Assembly: GCF_963675905.1 (NCBI RefSeq)
Contig: NZ_OY780936.1
Location: 1,621,946 to 1,685,945 of the forward strand
Source of the DNA: an uncultured Bacteroides sp.
GTDB lineage: Bacteria > Bacteroidota > Bacteroidia > Bacteroidales > Bacteroidaceae
DNA length: 64,000 nt
Direction of reading: 5' to 3'
Positions 1 to 6,199 of this stretch are shown here, piece after piece. Under the pieces are notes generated by a model. The model was not told the origin of the DNA. It was given only the letters and a program-made list of their open reading frames with translations, and ran no database searches. A program made the position numbers and the translations under genes. Position 1 is the stretch's first letter; every line of letters begins with the position of its first letter.

Positions 1-1
1 T

Positions 2-241
2 GACTTGGAATTTATGGAATGGCTGGGCGAGAGCGGTGTTCCGTTTGCCATTATCTTTACCAAGGCAGATAAAATGACTTCGGGCAAACTTAAAGATAAC
101 ATTAACCGTTACCTGAAAAAACTCCAGGATCAGTGGGAAGAATTACCACCTTATTTTATTTCTTCCTCTGAAAATAAACTAGGACGTATGGATATTCTGG
201 ATTATATAGAAAACATAAACAACAGTATTAATCGAAAATAA
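2..241 (+). CDS. engB: YihA/EngB-family ribosome-biogenesis GTPase, C-terminal end (5' end outside window)
   Basis: The reading frame is already open at base 2 and ends with TAA at 239-241, so only about the last 79 codons are present. The visible part has the G4 guanine-specificity box TKAD, in place of the commoner NKxD, and a G5-like SSSENK segment about 45 residues later, followed by a short helical tail. That spacing and tail fit the TrmE-Era-EngA-EngB-Septin GTPases of the YihA/YsxC type, which bind GTP and help assemble the large ribosomal subunit in the cytoplasm. The P-loop lies upstream of the window, so the assignment rests on the C-terminal third only. The next gene starts four bases after the stop, so the two may be cotranscribed. 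Confidence 0.8.
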   Translation, partial: DLEFMEWLGESGVPFAIIFTKADKMTSGKLKDNINRYLKKLQDQWEELPPYFISSSENKLGRMDILDYIENINNSINRK

Positions 242-245
242 AAAA

Positions 246-857
246 ATGAAACGTAACAGTATTTTGGCAGCCATATTATTTGGCATGCTATTATTCTCGG
301 GCTCAATGAGCGCACAGTCATTAGGTGACATCCTAAACAGTTCAAGTGTTAACGAAGCGGTTAACAAAGTTAGCGGTACAGCAGTAACCAAACCGGCAAG
401 CATTGTAGGCGTATGGAAATACAAAGGTGCTGCTTGTTCTTACGACAGCGACAATGCCATTGCCAAAGCGGGTGCTAAGGTTATAACAGAAAAGGTTGAA
501 AAGCAACTGGACGCATATTGTTCACAAGCCGGATTTTCGACTGCAGGAAGTAACTTTATCTTCACAGCGAAAGGCACTTTTGTAAATACGGTAGGTACTC
601 AGAAATTTACTGGTAGCTATACCTATAACAAAGCTACAGGTGCGCTGGCACTGAATTACTCTCAGCTTACAGTAAGTATTAACGGAAGCGTTGCCACCGA
701 AAGCGGTTCAACAGCTCTTCTTTTCGACGCAAACAAAATGATGAACCTGGTTTCTGCCATGAGCAAATCTACTTCTGCTGAAGAAACAATGAAGACTGTT
801 TCTGCCATGCTTAACGATTGCAAGGGTGTTAAAGTGGGATTCAAAATTGGTAAATAA
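246..857 (+). CDS. DUF4923 family lipocalin-like exported protein (first paralogue)
   Basis: A 203-residue protein with a clear signal peptide (about residues 1-23, ending SMSAQ) and a short mature start SLGDIL. Near residue 56 it has the motif GVWKYKGAAC, which also occurs in the next gene and is typical of the Bacteroidales DUF4923 family. The rest alternates beta-strand segments such as FIFTAKGTFV and GSYTYNKATG, consistent with a small beta-barrel of lipocalin type in the periplasm or outer membrane. No catalytic residues are known for the family and the ligand is unknown. Two cysteines are spaced as in the paralogue. It starts four bases after the GTPase gene. Confidence 0.75.
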   Translation: MKRNSILAAILFGMLLFSGSMSAQSLGDILNSSSVNEAVNKVSGTAVTKPASIVGVWKYKGAACSYDSDNAIAKAGAKVITEKVEKQLDAYCSQAGFSTAGSNFIFTAKGTFVNTVGTQKFTGSYTYNKATGALALNYSQLTVSINGSVATESGSTALLFDANKMMNLVSAMSKSTSAEETMKTVSAMLNDCKGVKVGFKIGK

Positions 858-923
858 GCTAGTTTTTACTGGAAAAACAGTTCATTTACAAAGGAATAAA
901 CAAGAATCTTAATTTTTGAAAGT

Positions 924-1538
924 ATGAAACGTAACAGTTTTCTTATAACACTCGTATTGGGAATGTTATTTTTACCAGGAGCATTGAAGGCTCAGTCATC
1001 ATTTTCATTGGGTGACATCCTAAACAATAAAACACTTAACGGTATTGCAGAAGCGGTAACCGGAACTTCATCGGCATCTGCTATTGATATTACCGGTACA
1101 TGGAAATATAAAGGTTCGGCTTGCGCTTTGGAAAGTGATAATATTGTTAAGAAGGCAGGAGCTTCTATTGCAACTTCTACTCTCGAAAAGAAACTCGATA
1201 CTAAGTTTGCGAGTGTAGGTATAAAGAGTGGCGCATGTAGTTTTACATTCAGCAACGACAGCACGTTCGTTACTAAAGTTGGGAAAAAGAGCTATTCGGG
1301 TACTTACTCTTACAATAAGAGCAACGGCACATTAGTTCTGACTTACCTTCAACTGATGAATCTTAATGCAGCTGTAAAGACTAATGGCAATAATGTTTCT
1401 CTTCTTTTTGATGCAAATAAGTTTGTAAAGCTCGTTACTTATTTAAGTAAAACCAGCTCAAAAACCAGTATTAAAACACTTGCAGCCTTACTTAATTCAT
1501 ACGAAGGAGCAAAAGTTGGATTTAAACTAGAGAAATAA
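924..1538 (+). CDS. DUF4923 family lipocalin-like exported protein (second paralogue)
   Basis: A 204-residue homologue of the preceding protein. It has the same MKRNS start, signal peptide (to about residue 24), SLGDILN segment, GTWKYKGSAC motif, central SYSGTYSYNKSNG strand pair and C-terminal GAKVGFKLEK. Similarity runs from end to end, so this is a tandem gene duplication. The 66-bp gap between the copies has no obvious terminator, so they probably share a transcript. Function is unknown; the family is restricted to Bacteroidota and predicted to be exported. Confidence 0.75.
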   Translation: MKRNSFLITLVLGMLFLPGALKAQSSFSLGDILNNKTLNGIAEAVTGTSSASAIDITGTWKYKGSACALESDNIVKKAGASIATSTLEKKLDTKFASVGIKSGACSFTFSNDSTFVTKVGKKSYSGTYSYNKSNGTLVLTYLQLMNLNAAVKTNGNNVSLLFDANKFVKLVTYLSKTSSKTSIKTLAALLNSYEGAKVGFKLEK

Positions 1539-1564
1539 GCAAAGATCCGGTGAAAGGATTTTTG

Positions 1565-1654
1565 TTTGATGTACATCAAAGCACCCTTTTGATGTACATC
1601 TAAAGAATCGTTTGATATACATCAAAAATAGACTTAGATGTACATCAAACGATT
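1565..1654. repeat. Four 10-bp palindromic words at exact 23-bp spacing between convergent genes
   Basis: The word GATGTACATC, or GATATACATC in the third unit, occurs at 1568-1577, 1591-1600, 1614-1623 and 1637-1646. The centres are exactly 23 bp apart three times. The first copy lies in a perfect 16-bp palindrome, TTTGATGTACATCAAA. The outer arms AATCGTTTGAT (1606-1616) and ATCAAACGATT (1644-1654) can also form a larger hairpin that could end transcription from both sides, since the flanking genes converge here. Confidence 0.8.
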
Positions 1655-1683
1655 ATTTTATTTAGTAGTATTTAAAAAGACTT

Positions 1684-2229
1684 CTAGTACTTATTAAAAG
1701 AGATAACTTTAGATTTCTCTTTACGCAGTTTTGGTCTTTTGGGTTTAGCAGAATACCCGATGGTAATAACCAGTAGCAAGCGCTTTCCGGCCGGAATACC
1801 CGTCAGTGATTTGATTTTCTTTTCGTCGAACCAGCCCAATATACACGATCCCAACCCTTCACTTTCAGCAGCCAGCGTAATATGCGCAGCAGCTATTCCC
1901 ACATCAATGAGTGGGAATAGCTTGTCTTTCACTTTTCCACCCAGCAAAGAACTGAAATTAGCCGACTCTTCCACTACAAGAATCTGCACCGGAGCTTCTT
2001 TGGCAAACTTGTTCATACCCAGTCCGGCGGTAGCTTTCCCCACCTCTTTAGTGAGTTCCTTATCAGTAATAGCCACGAACTTCCAGGGCTGAGCATTACA
2101 TGCCGAAGGAGCCAGGCGGGCAGCTTCGAGTACGCGCTCAAGTTTTTCGGGCTCAACCTCGCGCGTCATATCATAAGCCCTGTCGCTCTGACGCGCTTTG
2201 ACTAATTCCAGAAAGTCTTTCATTGTCAA
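1684..2229 (-). CDS. Nitroreductase family protein
   Basis: A 181-residue FMN-dependent nitroreductase-fold protein. It begins with the family pattern ARQSDRAYD, where the Arg-Ser pair contacts FMN phosphate, followed by RLAPSACNAQPWKFVAI near residue 40. The segment AAAHITLAAESEGLGSCILGWFD (around 115-137) is the usual second FMN-binding element, and the C-terminal TIGYSAKPKRPK is typical of short members. Such enzymes use NAD(P)H to reduce nitroaromatics, quinones or flavin-like substrates; the real substrate cannot be told. It lies 13 bp downstream of the riboflavin synthase gene on the same strand, so flavin supply and a flavoenzyme are probably cotranscribed. Confidence 0.88.
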   Translation of the reverse strand: MTMKDFLELVKARQSDRAYDMTREVEPEKLERVLEAARLAPSACNAQPWKFVAITDKELTKEVGKATAGLGMNKFAKEAPVQILVVEESANFSSLLGGKVKDKLFPLIDVGIAAAHITLAAESEGLGSCILGWFDEKKIKSLTGIPAGKRLLLVITIGYSAKPKRPKLRKEKSKVISFNKY

Positions 2230-2242
2230 TTGATTCTGAAAA

Positions 2243-2845
2243 TTACTTGTATTGAATCATCCGGCTGATATATTTTCCTATAATATCGAACTCCAGATTA
2301 ACGATTGTGCCAACCTCAAAAGTATGGAAGTTAGTATATTCGTAAGTATAAGGAATGATGTTTACCTGGAAAGTATCTTCTGTAGGATTACAAACCGTGA
2401 GGCTCACACCATTCACCGTAACCGAACCTTTATCTACCGTGATATAGCCACGCTTTGCCATTTCCTTATCGAAAGCATACTTAAAAGTGTAAGTCCAGCT
2501 TCCACCAACTTCTTCAACAGCCACACAAGTTGCAGTTTGATCCACGTGTCCCTGAACAATATGTCCGTCAAGACGTCCGTTCATCATCATACTTCTTTCC
2601 ACATTAACCTTATCGCCCGTTTTAAACAGTCCGATGTTTGAACGGTCAATGGTTTCCTTCATGGCAGTTACAGTATATGTATCATCCGTTTTGCTTACTA
2701 CAGTAAGGCAAACCCCGTTGTGAGACACGCTTTGGTCTATTTTAAGTTCGTTAACGAACGAGCACTTCATTGTAATGTGTAGGTTCTCGCGGTCTTTAAC
2801 CACAGCAACTACTTCTGCATATTCTTCAATGATTCCTGAAAACAT
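2243..2845 (-). CDS. ribE: Riboflavin synthase (alpha chain)
   Basis: A 200-residue protein with the family start MFSGIIEE and two internally homologous lumazine-binding halves. The first contains SVSHNGVCLTVVSK and the second GSVTVNGVSLTVCN. Each half ends with a characteristic turn (GDKVNVERSM and GTIVNLEFDIIGKY). The enzyme dismutates two 6,7-dimethyl-8-ribityllumazine molecules to riboflavin and 5-amino-6-ribitylamino-uracil, and works as a homotrimer in the cytoplasm. Length matches the family. I find no FMN-riboswitch-like sequence in the short upstream region. A nitroreductase gene follows 13 bp downstream. Confidence 0.95.
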   Translation of the reverse strand: MFSGIIEEYAEVVAVVKDRENLHITMKCSFVNELKIDQSVSHNGVCLTVVSKTDDTYTVTAMKETIDRSNIGLFKTGDKVNVERSMMMNGRLDGHIVQGHVDQTATCVAVEEVGGSWTYTFKYAFDKEMAKRGYITVDKGSVTVNGVSLTVCNPTEDTFQVNIIPYTYEYTNFHTFEVGTIVNLEFDIIGKYISRMIQYK

Positions 2846-2924
2846 AATCTTAAGTTATTAATGTTACGGCGGTAAAAATACAAAGAAATAACGAAAAGCA
2901 AATGAAGAGATAATCCAATTATTC

Positions 2925-3212
2925 AAGTTTATCTTGATTAAAGCAAAGTTTATCTTGGGAGAATTAAAGTTTTTCTTGACTGATTTAAAGATTTTGTTGA
3001 TTAAAAGCAAAGTATTTCTTGGCAGGATTCAAGTTTTTCTTGGTTTAAAGCACAGTTTATCTTGATTGAAGCTACTGTTTCCTGGTTTAAAGCAAAGTTT
3101 ATACTTGTTTGAATCAAAGTATCCTTTGCTTTAGAAAGCAAGTTTTTCTTGCGTTTATTACATAATACCTAGCCAAAAACAAAATTCATCTTGATTGATG
3201 CTACTTTTTCCC
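2925..3212. repeat. Degenerate tandem array of about 21-22-bp units in an intergenic region
   Basis: About a dozen imperfect copies of a unit like AAAGTTTATCTTGATT run through this stretch upstream of ribE. The CTTG (or variant) core occurs near 2933, 2954, 2975, 2996, 3018, 3039, 3061, 3082, 3104, 3125 and 3148, so spacing is 21 or 22 bp nearly throughout, with a mean near 21.5. A final weaker match (TTCATCTTGATTGATGCTAC) lies at 3184-3203. No frame stays open through the array, so it is not coding. The period is about two turns of B-DNA. Confidence 0.8.
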
Positions 3213-3334
3213 TTAGAGCAGAGTTCTTTATTCAGCCTAACAATGACAGTCATTTTGCAGCCTTAACAGAAACAAATTAGCTGCACAGACGAAAGTATGA
3301 ACTTCTAAGCAAAAAAAAGCCTTGAGGTATGGGC

Positions 3335-3401
3335 AAAAAAAAAGGAGTCACGCCTGACTCCAACCTTTGTTAACCTTAAATCTAATACTATGAAAAACAC
3401 A
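3335..3401 (-). ncRNA. Small RNA, copy 1 of 3 (about 67 nt, unknown family)
   Basis: This is the minus-strand copy of a short element that also occurs at 4719-4785 and 6010-6076 on the plus strand. The three bodies are identical base for base. It ends in a perfect 7-bp stem (3344-3350 with 3355-3361, four-base loop) followed by nine T residues on the RNA strand, a textbook intrinsic terminator. A Bacteroidota promoter lies just upstream. It has no open frame with a ribosome site on the RNA strand. I cannot name an RNA family with confidence. The general layout (promoter at one end, terminator at the other) resembles published Bacteroidales RNA motifs. Confidence 0.72.
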
Positions 3402-3404
3402 CTA

Positions 3405-3435
3405 CAAAGGTACGGCTTTTTGCTATATCTCCAAA
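3405..3435 (-). promoter_or_regulatory. Bacteroidota-type promoter of small RNA copy 1
   Basis: Read on the minus strand, TTTG (3432-3435) is followed by 19 bp and then TACCTTTG (3405-3412), matching TTTG-N19-TAnnTTTG. About 20-45 bp further upstream (around 3454-3478) is an AT-rich block also conserved at the other two copies, a possible upstream activating site. Confidence 0.75.
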
Positions 3436-3550
3436 TATTTCCCAAAGAAAAACGTGTTCAATAACATAGTTTAATATTTGGATATCATAAATGTTTATTT
3501 TCTCTAATTGTTAATAATCAAACTTATAAAAACCATTTCTTTCAGAACAC

Positions 3551-3952
3551 TTATTTCACCCGTTTGTACCTGAAGTTATTAAACTTTGCCAGAACATTGG
3601 TAATCAGCAAATCCATTTTATCCTCATGAAAACTGTATTTATAAGCAATAGAACCTACATGCAACAGGGAATCCATATAATATGCAGACTTTATGGAATC
3701 GTACTTTTGTGTTTCATAAGAAAAATGCCTGATGGTATTATCGGACAGATATTCATAATATCCTCCCGGTTTTTGCACAACAATCATATTATTCCAGGAA
3801 TTACCAAAAGCCACAAGCTCCCATTTGCCTAAAAGCTGCCTTTTGGAACTGTAATACGGATCGTCTTCATCAGTACAACTTACAGCAACGCATAAAGCGA
3901 ACACTGTAAATAATAGGAATGATAAAACTGTTTTTCTTTTCATGATGCTCAT
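3551..3952 (-). CDS. Small lipoprotein, lipocalin-like, unknown function
   Basis: A 133-residue protein with a lipoprotein signal: hydrophobic residues 10-24, then VAVSC with the lipidated Cys at 26. Asp and Glu follow directly (TDEDD), as in surface-exported Bacteroidota lipoproteins. The mature part includes LLGKWELVAFGNSW, a start typical of small lipocalin-like domains, then short beta-strand segments ending FRYKRVK. No enzyme motif is visible. An internal Met at residue 4 (3943) is an equally possible start. The gene sits between small RNA copies 1 and 2, which face away from each other around it and the next gene. Confidence 0.6.
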   Translation of the reverse strand: MSIMKRKTVLSFLLFTVFALCVAVSCTDEDDPYYSSKRQLLGKWELVAFGNSWNNMIVVQKPGGYYEYLSDNTIRHFSYETQKYDSIKSAYYMDSLLHVGSIAYKYSFHEDKMDLLITNVLAKFNNFRYKRVK

Positions 3953-4094
3953 TTTTAAAGTCTAGTTTACCCAATTAACTCTCACACATGAATTCATTAC
4001 TGATCCATATATAAAACAAATAAGGATATGCTTTGGTTACAGGCGAGAAAAACAGCTTCAGTATATTAATCAATATTATACATTTAAATCTATA

Positions 4095-4577
4095 TTAAGG
4101 GAGTAGCGCCACCTCCCACTCTTTTTGTTTGGCCTCAAAATTCTTCATTGCATTAGCCGGACTGGTTGAAGGCATCACCCGGTATTCAATACCAGGCAGT
4201 TGTCCGTAAGCCTTCATGAAGTACTTATAACTATTCTGCCCGTTAAAAATAAGCATCTTCACGTTAGGATGTTCTTTAAGCAGTGCCGGAAAATCGTTGA
4301 GCGATTCTTCTTTAATATTACTATCCAAACTCCCCTCCCGATTACAGGAAGCCAGAATATCCCATAAACCGATACCATGACGATGGGCAGCTGCTACTTT
4401 ATCTTCGTAATCTGCCGGAACACGTCCGCCTTCAAAAACAGCAAAAAGTATTTTCCAGAACTGATTTCGGGAGTTCCCATAATATTCACCGAAGCGAAGT
4501 GAATCTACACTAGGCATTGTACCCACAACAATACGGGTAGTATCCTTATCTACAATAGGAGAAAAACAGGTAATCAT
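4095..4577 (-). CDS. DNA-deoxyinosine (hypoxanthine-DNA) glycosylase, uracil-DNA glycosylase superfamily
   Basis: A 160-residue cytoplasmic protein. The N-terminal VVGTMPSVDSLRFGEYYGN, followed by RNQFWKILFAV, is the hallmark of the short glycosylases annotated as DNA-deoxyinosine glycosylases. The usual family catalytic loop (GTMPS) and a C-terminal RVMPSTSPAN segment that inserts into DNA are both present. Such enzymes excise hypoxanthine formed by adenine deamination, starting base-excision repair. Length is typical and there is no signal peptide. The start ATG is immediately followed by ITCFSPI, the usual N-terminus. It stands alone on the minus strand between two small RNA copies. Confidence 0.85.
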   Translation of the reverse strand: MITCFSPIVDKDTTRIVVGTMPSVDSLRFGEYYGNSRNQFWKILFAVFEGGRVPADYEDKVAAAHRHGIGLWDILASCNREGSLDSNIKEESLNDFPALLKEHPNVKMLIFNGQNSYKYFMKAYGQLPGIEYRVMPSTSPANAMKNFEAKQKEWEVALLP

Positions 4578-4684
4578 CTATTTCAAAATCAAATTTCACT
4601 CGTACTCACCATTTTGCAAAAATAAACATTTGAGAATACGAAATATTAATTCATGTTATAAAACACATAATTTCAATGAAAACA

Positions 4685-4715
4685 TTTGGAGATACAGCAA
4701 AAACCTGTACCTTTG
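4685..4715 (+). promoter_or_regulatory. Bacteroidota-type promoter of small RNA copy 2
   Basis: TTTG at 4685-4688, 19 bp, then TACCTTTG at 4708-4715. A conserved AT-rich block (4641-4666) upstream is shared with the other two copies. Differences between copies fall in the spacer, while both boxes are invariant, as expected for a working promoter. Confidence 0.78.
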
Positions 4716-4718
4716 CAA

Positions 4719-4785
4719 TGTGTTTTTCATAGTATTAGATTTAAGGTTAACAAAGGTTGGAGTCAGGCGTGACTCCTTTTTTTTT
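4719..4785 (+). ncRNA. Small RNA, copy 2 of 3
   Basis: The body is identical to copies 1 and 3. The 5' part contains TTTTTCATAGTA (4723-4734). The 3' part is a 7-bp stem (4759-4765 with 4770-4776, loop GGCG) followed by nine T residues (4777-4785). Predicted transcript length is about 65 nt, depending on the exact start. The copy lies between two minus-strand protein genes but is itself read on the plus strand, so it runs towards the 3' end of the gene at 4844-5419, stopping 58 bp short of it. Confidence 0.75.
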
Positions 4786-4843
4786 GCGCATAAGTAAGGC
4801 AGACAATAATTTAGCCTGCCCATATCTACAATAGAACCTTAAT

Positions 4844-5419
4844 TTAGCAATCGAACTTTTTATCTACTGTTACTTTTTGGTACTTATATCCCAAACGTTT
4901 CAACGCAATAGACACTCCTACTTTAAATAACACTTTCACCGAACGAGCAAATACATAAAAAGCATCCGGACTTTGAGGTTCAATATTTTCCTTTCTAATC
5001 ATGCTGATTGCTGTTTTGCCGCAACTGCGCATCACGCCTTCAATTTCTGCATACTCATTAGATTCCAAGCCAATACCTAATAGTTCTTCCATTATATATT
5101 CGTCCATACAATCAAAACCACGTGGCTCAACAAAAACTTTGTATAAAGCTGAGTTATCTTTGTACTTCTCCCAGTCTTTATCCCAAAGAACAGCAATACC
5201 CAGACCAATATAACCAGCCCAGGCAACAGATACGGTAGGATATTCCTGTATTTGAGGAACGGCATTCACCATATACTCTGGCGCCATCTCTTTCCACTTA
5301 TCTTCCAATTCCTCTGCTGCAAGAAGTTGTCCGTCCATCATTCCCAAAGCAGTACATTGCTGCACCAATAACTCGGTCAGCCTTTCTTCATACTTATCAA
5401 AATACTCTATATTTTCCAT
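4844..5419 (-). CDS. Conserved hypothetical protein, function unknown
   Basis: A 191-residue acidic, mostly helical soluble protein without signal peptide or strong membrane segment. It is rich in Trp and Tyr (SVAWAGYIGLGIAVLWDKDW near residues 64-83), with a later segment RSCGKTAISMIRK and a C-terminus KYQKVTVDKKFDC. I do not recognise a catalytic or binding motif. The frame is clean and base use resembles the neighbours. It is flanked by direct copies 2 and 3 of the small RNA and by the 66-bp repeat array on its 5' side, so the whole block could be lost or moved by recombination between those copies. Confidence 0.6.
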   Translation of the reverse strand: MENIEYFDKYEERLTELLVQQCTALGMMDGQLLAAEELEDKWKEMAPEYMVNAVPQIQEYPTVSVAWAGYIGLGIAVLWDKDWEKYKDNSALYKVFVEPRGFDCMDEYIMEELLGIGLESNEYAEIEGVMRSCGKTAISMIRKENIEPQSPDAFYVFARSVKVLFKVGVSIALKRLGYKYQKVTVDKKFDC

Positions 5420-5535
5420 TACTTCAATTAATCTTATAAATAAAGTATTAACCTCAACAATACAGGTAATACAATTCTAAATAAAGTTCCGCAAAGGTAT
5501 TACATTTTTAAGTTGAATAACGAATCTTTGCTGCA

Positions 5536-5835
5536 CAAAAAATTAAGGATACACTTCTACACGCTTTATAGATGAAAAGAAAAAGTTGGAGGTGCAATTG
5601 CAAAACGTAATAATTCACCTCTACATATTTTAAAGATAAGATTAATAGAGCCGGTGGTTGCAGTTGTAAAACCTAACGATACACCTTTGCACGTTTTAAA
5701 AGAGAAAAGATTAGAGTTGATTGATACAGATGCAAAACCTAATAATTCACCTCTACACGCTTTAAGGAAGAAAAGAATAGAACTGGTTGTTGCAGTTGAA
5801 AACCTAACGATACACCTTTCACGTTTTAAAGGCGA
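5536..5835. repeat. Five-unit 66-bp tandem repeat with alternating subtypes
   Basis: Unit starts (the AAAACC or AAAACG word, or its equivalent) fall near 5536 and at 5602, 5668, 5734 and 5799, giving steps of 66, 66, 66 and 65 bp. Two subtypes alternate: one reads AATAATTCACCTCTACA and the other AACGATACACCTTT after the common word, so the higher-order period is 132 bp. Stop codons and single-base deletions interrupt the plus-strand frames. The minus strand has a 97-codon open frame across the array, but its composition looks like a repeat by-product. The unit is three times 22 bp. Confidence 0.8.
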
Positions 5836-5975
5836 GTATACCATATTCTTCTTCATCAAGAATCTATAAGCTAAAAAACTTAGTACTCACTTTACTCAAT
5901 TCTTTTGCATAATTAAACATTTAGAATAACAAAATATTAATTCATGTTATAGAACATACATTTCTTATGAAAACA

Positions 5976-6006
5976 TTTGGAGATACAGCAAAAAGCTGTA
6001 CCTTTG
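5976..6006 (+). promoter_or_regulatory. Bacteroidota-type promoter of small RNA copy 3
   Basis: TTTG at 5976-5979, 19 bp, then TACCTTTG at 5999-6006. Similarity to copy 2 extends roughly 90 bp further upstream (about 5887 onward), including the block 5932-5956, so copies 2 and 3 arose by segmental duplication of promoter plus RNA. Confidence 0.78.
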
Positions 6007-6009
6007 CAG

Positions 6010-6076
6010 TGTGTTTTTCATAGTATTAGATTTAAGGTTAACAAAGGTTGGAGTCAGGCGTGACTCCTTTTTTTTT
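6010..6076 (+). ncRNA. Small RNA, copy 3 of 3
   Basis: Identical in its whole body to copies 1 and 2, with the terminator stem at 6050-6056 and 6061-6067 and nine T residues after it (6068-6076). It lies 123 bp beyond the 3' end of cydB, which is on the opposite strand. Confidence 0.75.
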
Positions 6077-6118
6077 GCATATAACTCAAGTATCCTTTTT
6101 TATATCTTTTACCCCCAT

Positions 6119-6152
6119 AAAAAAAGAGGCTACAAACTTTATTCATAGCCTC
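6119..6152 (-). terminator. Intrinsic terminator of the cyd operon
   Basis: The inverted repeat GAGGCTA (6126-6132) with TAGCCTC (6146-6152) is followed on the minus strand by a run of T residues (A tract at 6119-6124 on the plus strand). It lies about 50 bp after the cydB stop. Confidence 0.75.
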
Positions 6153-6199
6153 TGTATATAATATAAACAGCAATAATTACGTAAAAACAAGCTTCTCTA

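Noticed and set aside
2846-2925. FMN riboswitch upstream of riboflavin synthase
   Set aside because: The leader is too short and lacks the conserved RFN-element motifs.
1565-3212. CRISPR arrays
   Set aside because: The words are too short, the intervals are only 7-15 bp of filler instead of unique spacers of about 30 bp, and no cas gene is present.
3390-3465. A short frame on the opposite strand of each small RNA copy, beginning MKNTLQRY and continuing for 18-24 codons
   Set aside because: All three copies keep this frame for about 17 codons, but every difference falls in the promoter spacer or next to the -7 box and the ends differ. The promoter and terminator fit the RNA strand better; no promoter or ribosome site supports the peptide.
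5566-5859. A 97-codon minus-strand frame through the 66-bp repeats
   Set aside because: It looks like a by-product of a stop-poor repeat: no export signal, no domain, poor start context, and plus-strand frames are broken. Kept only as part of the repeat entry.
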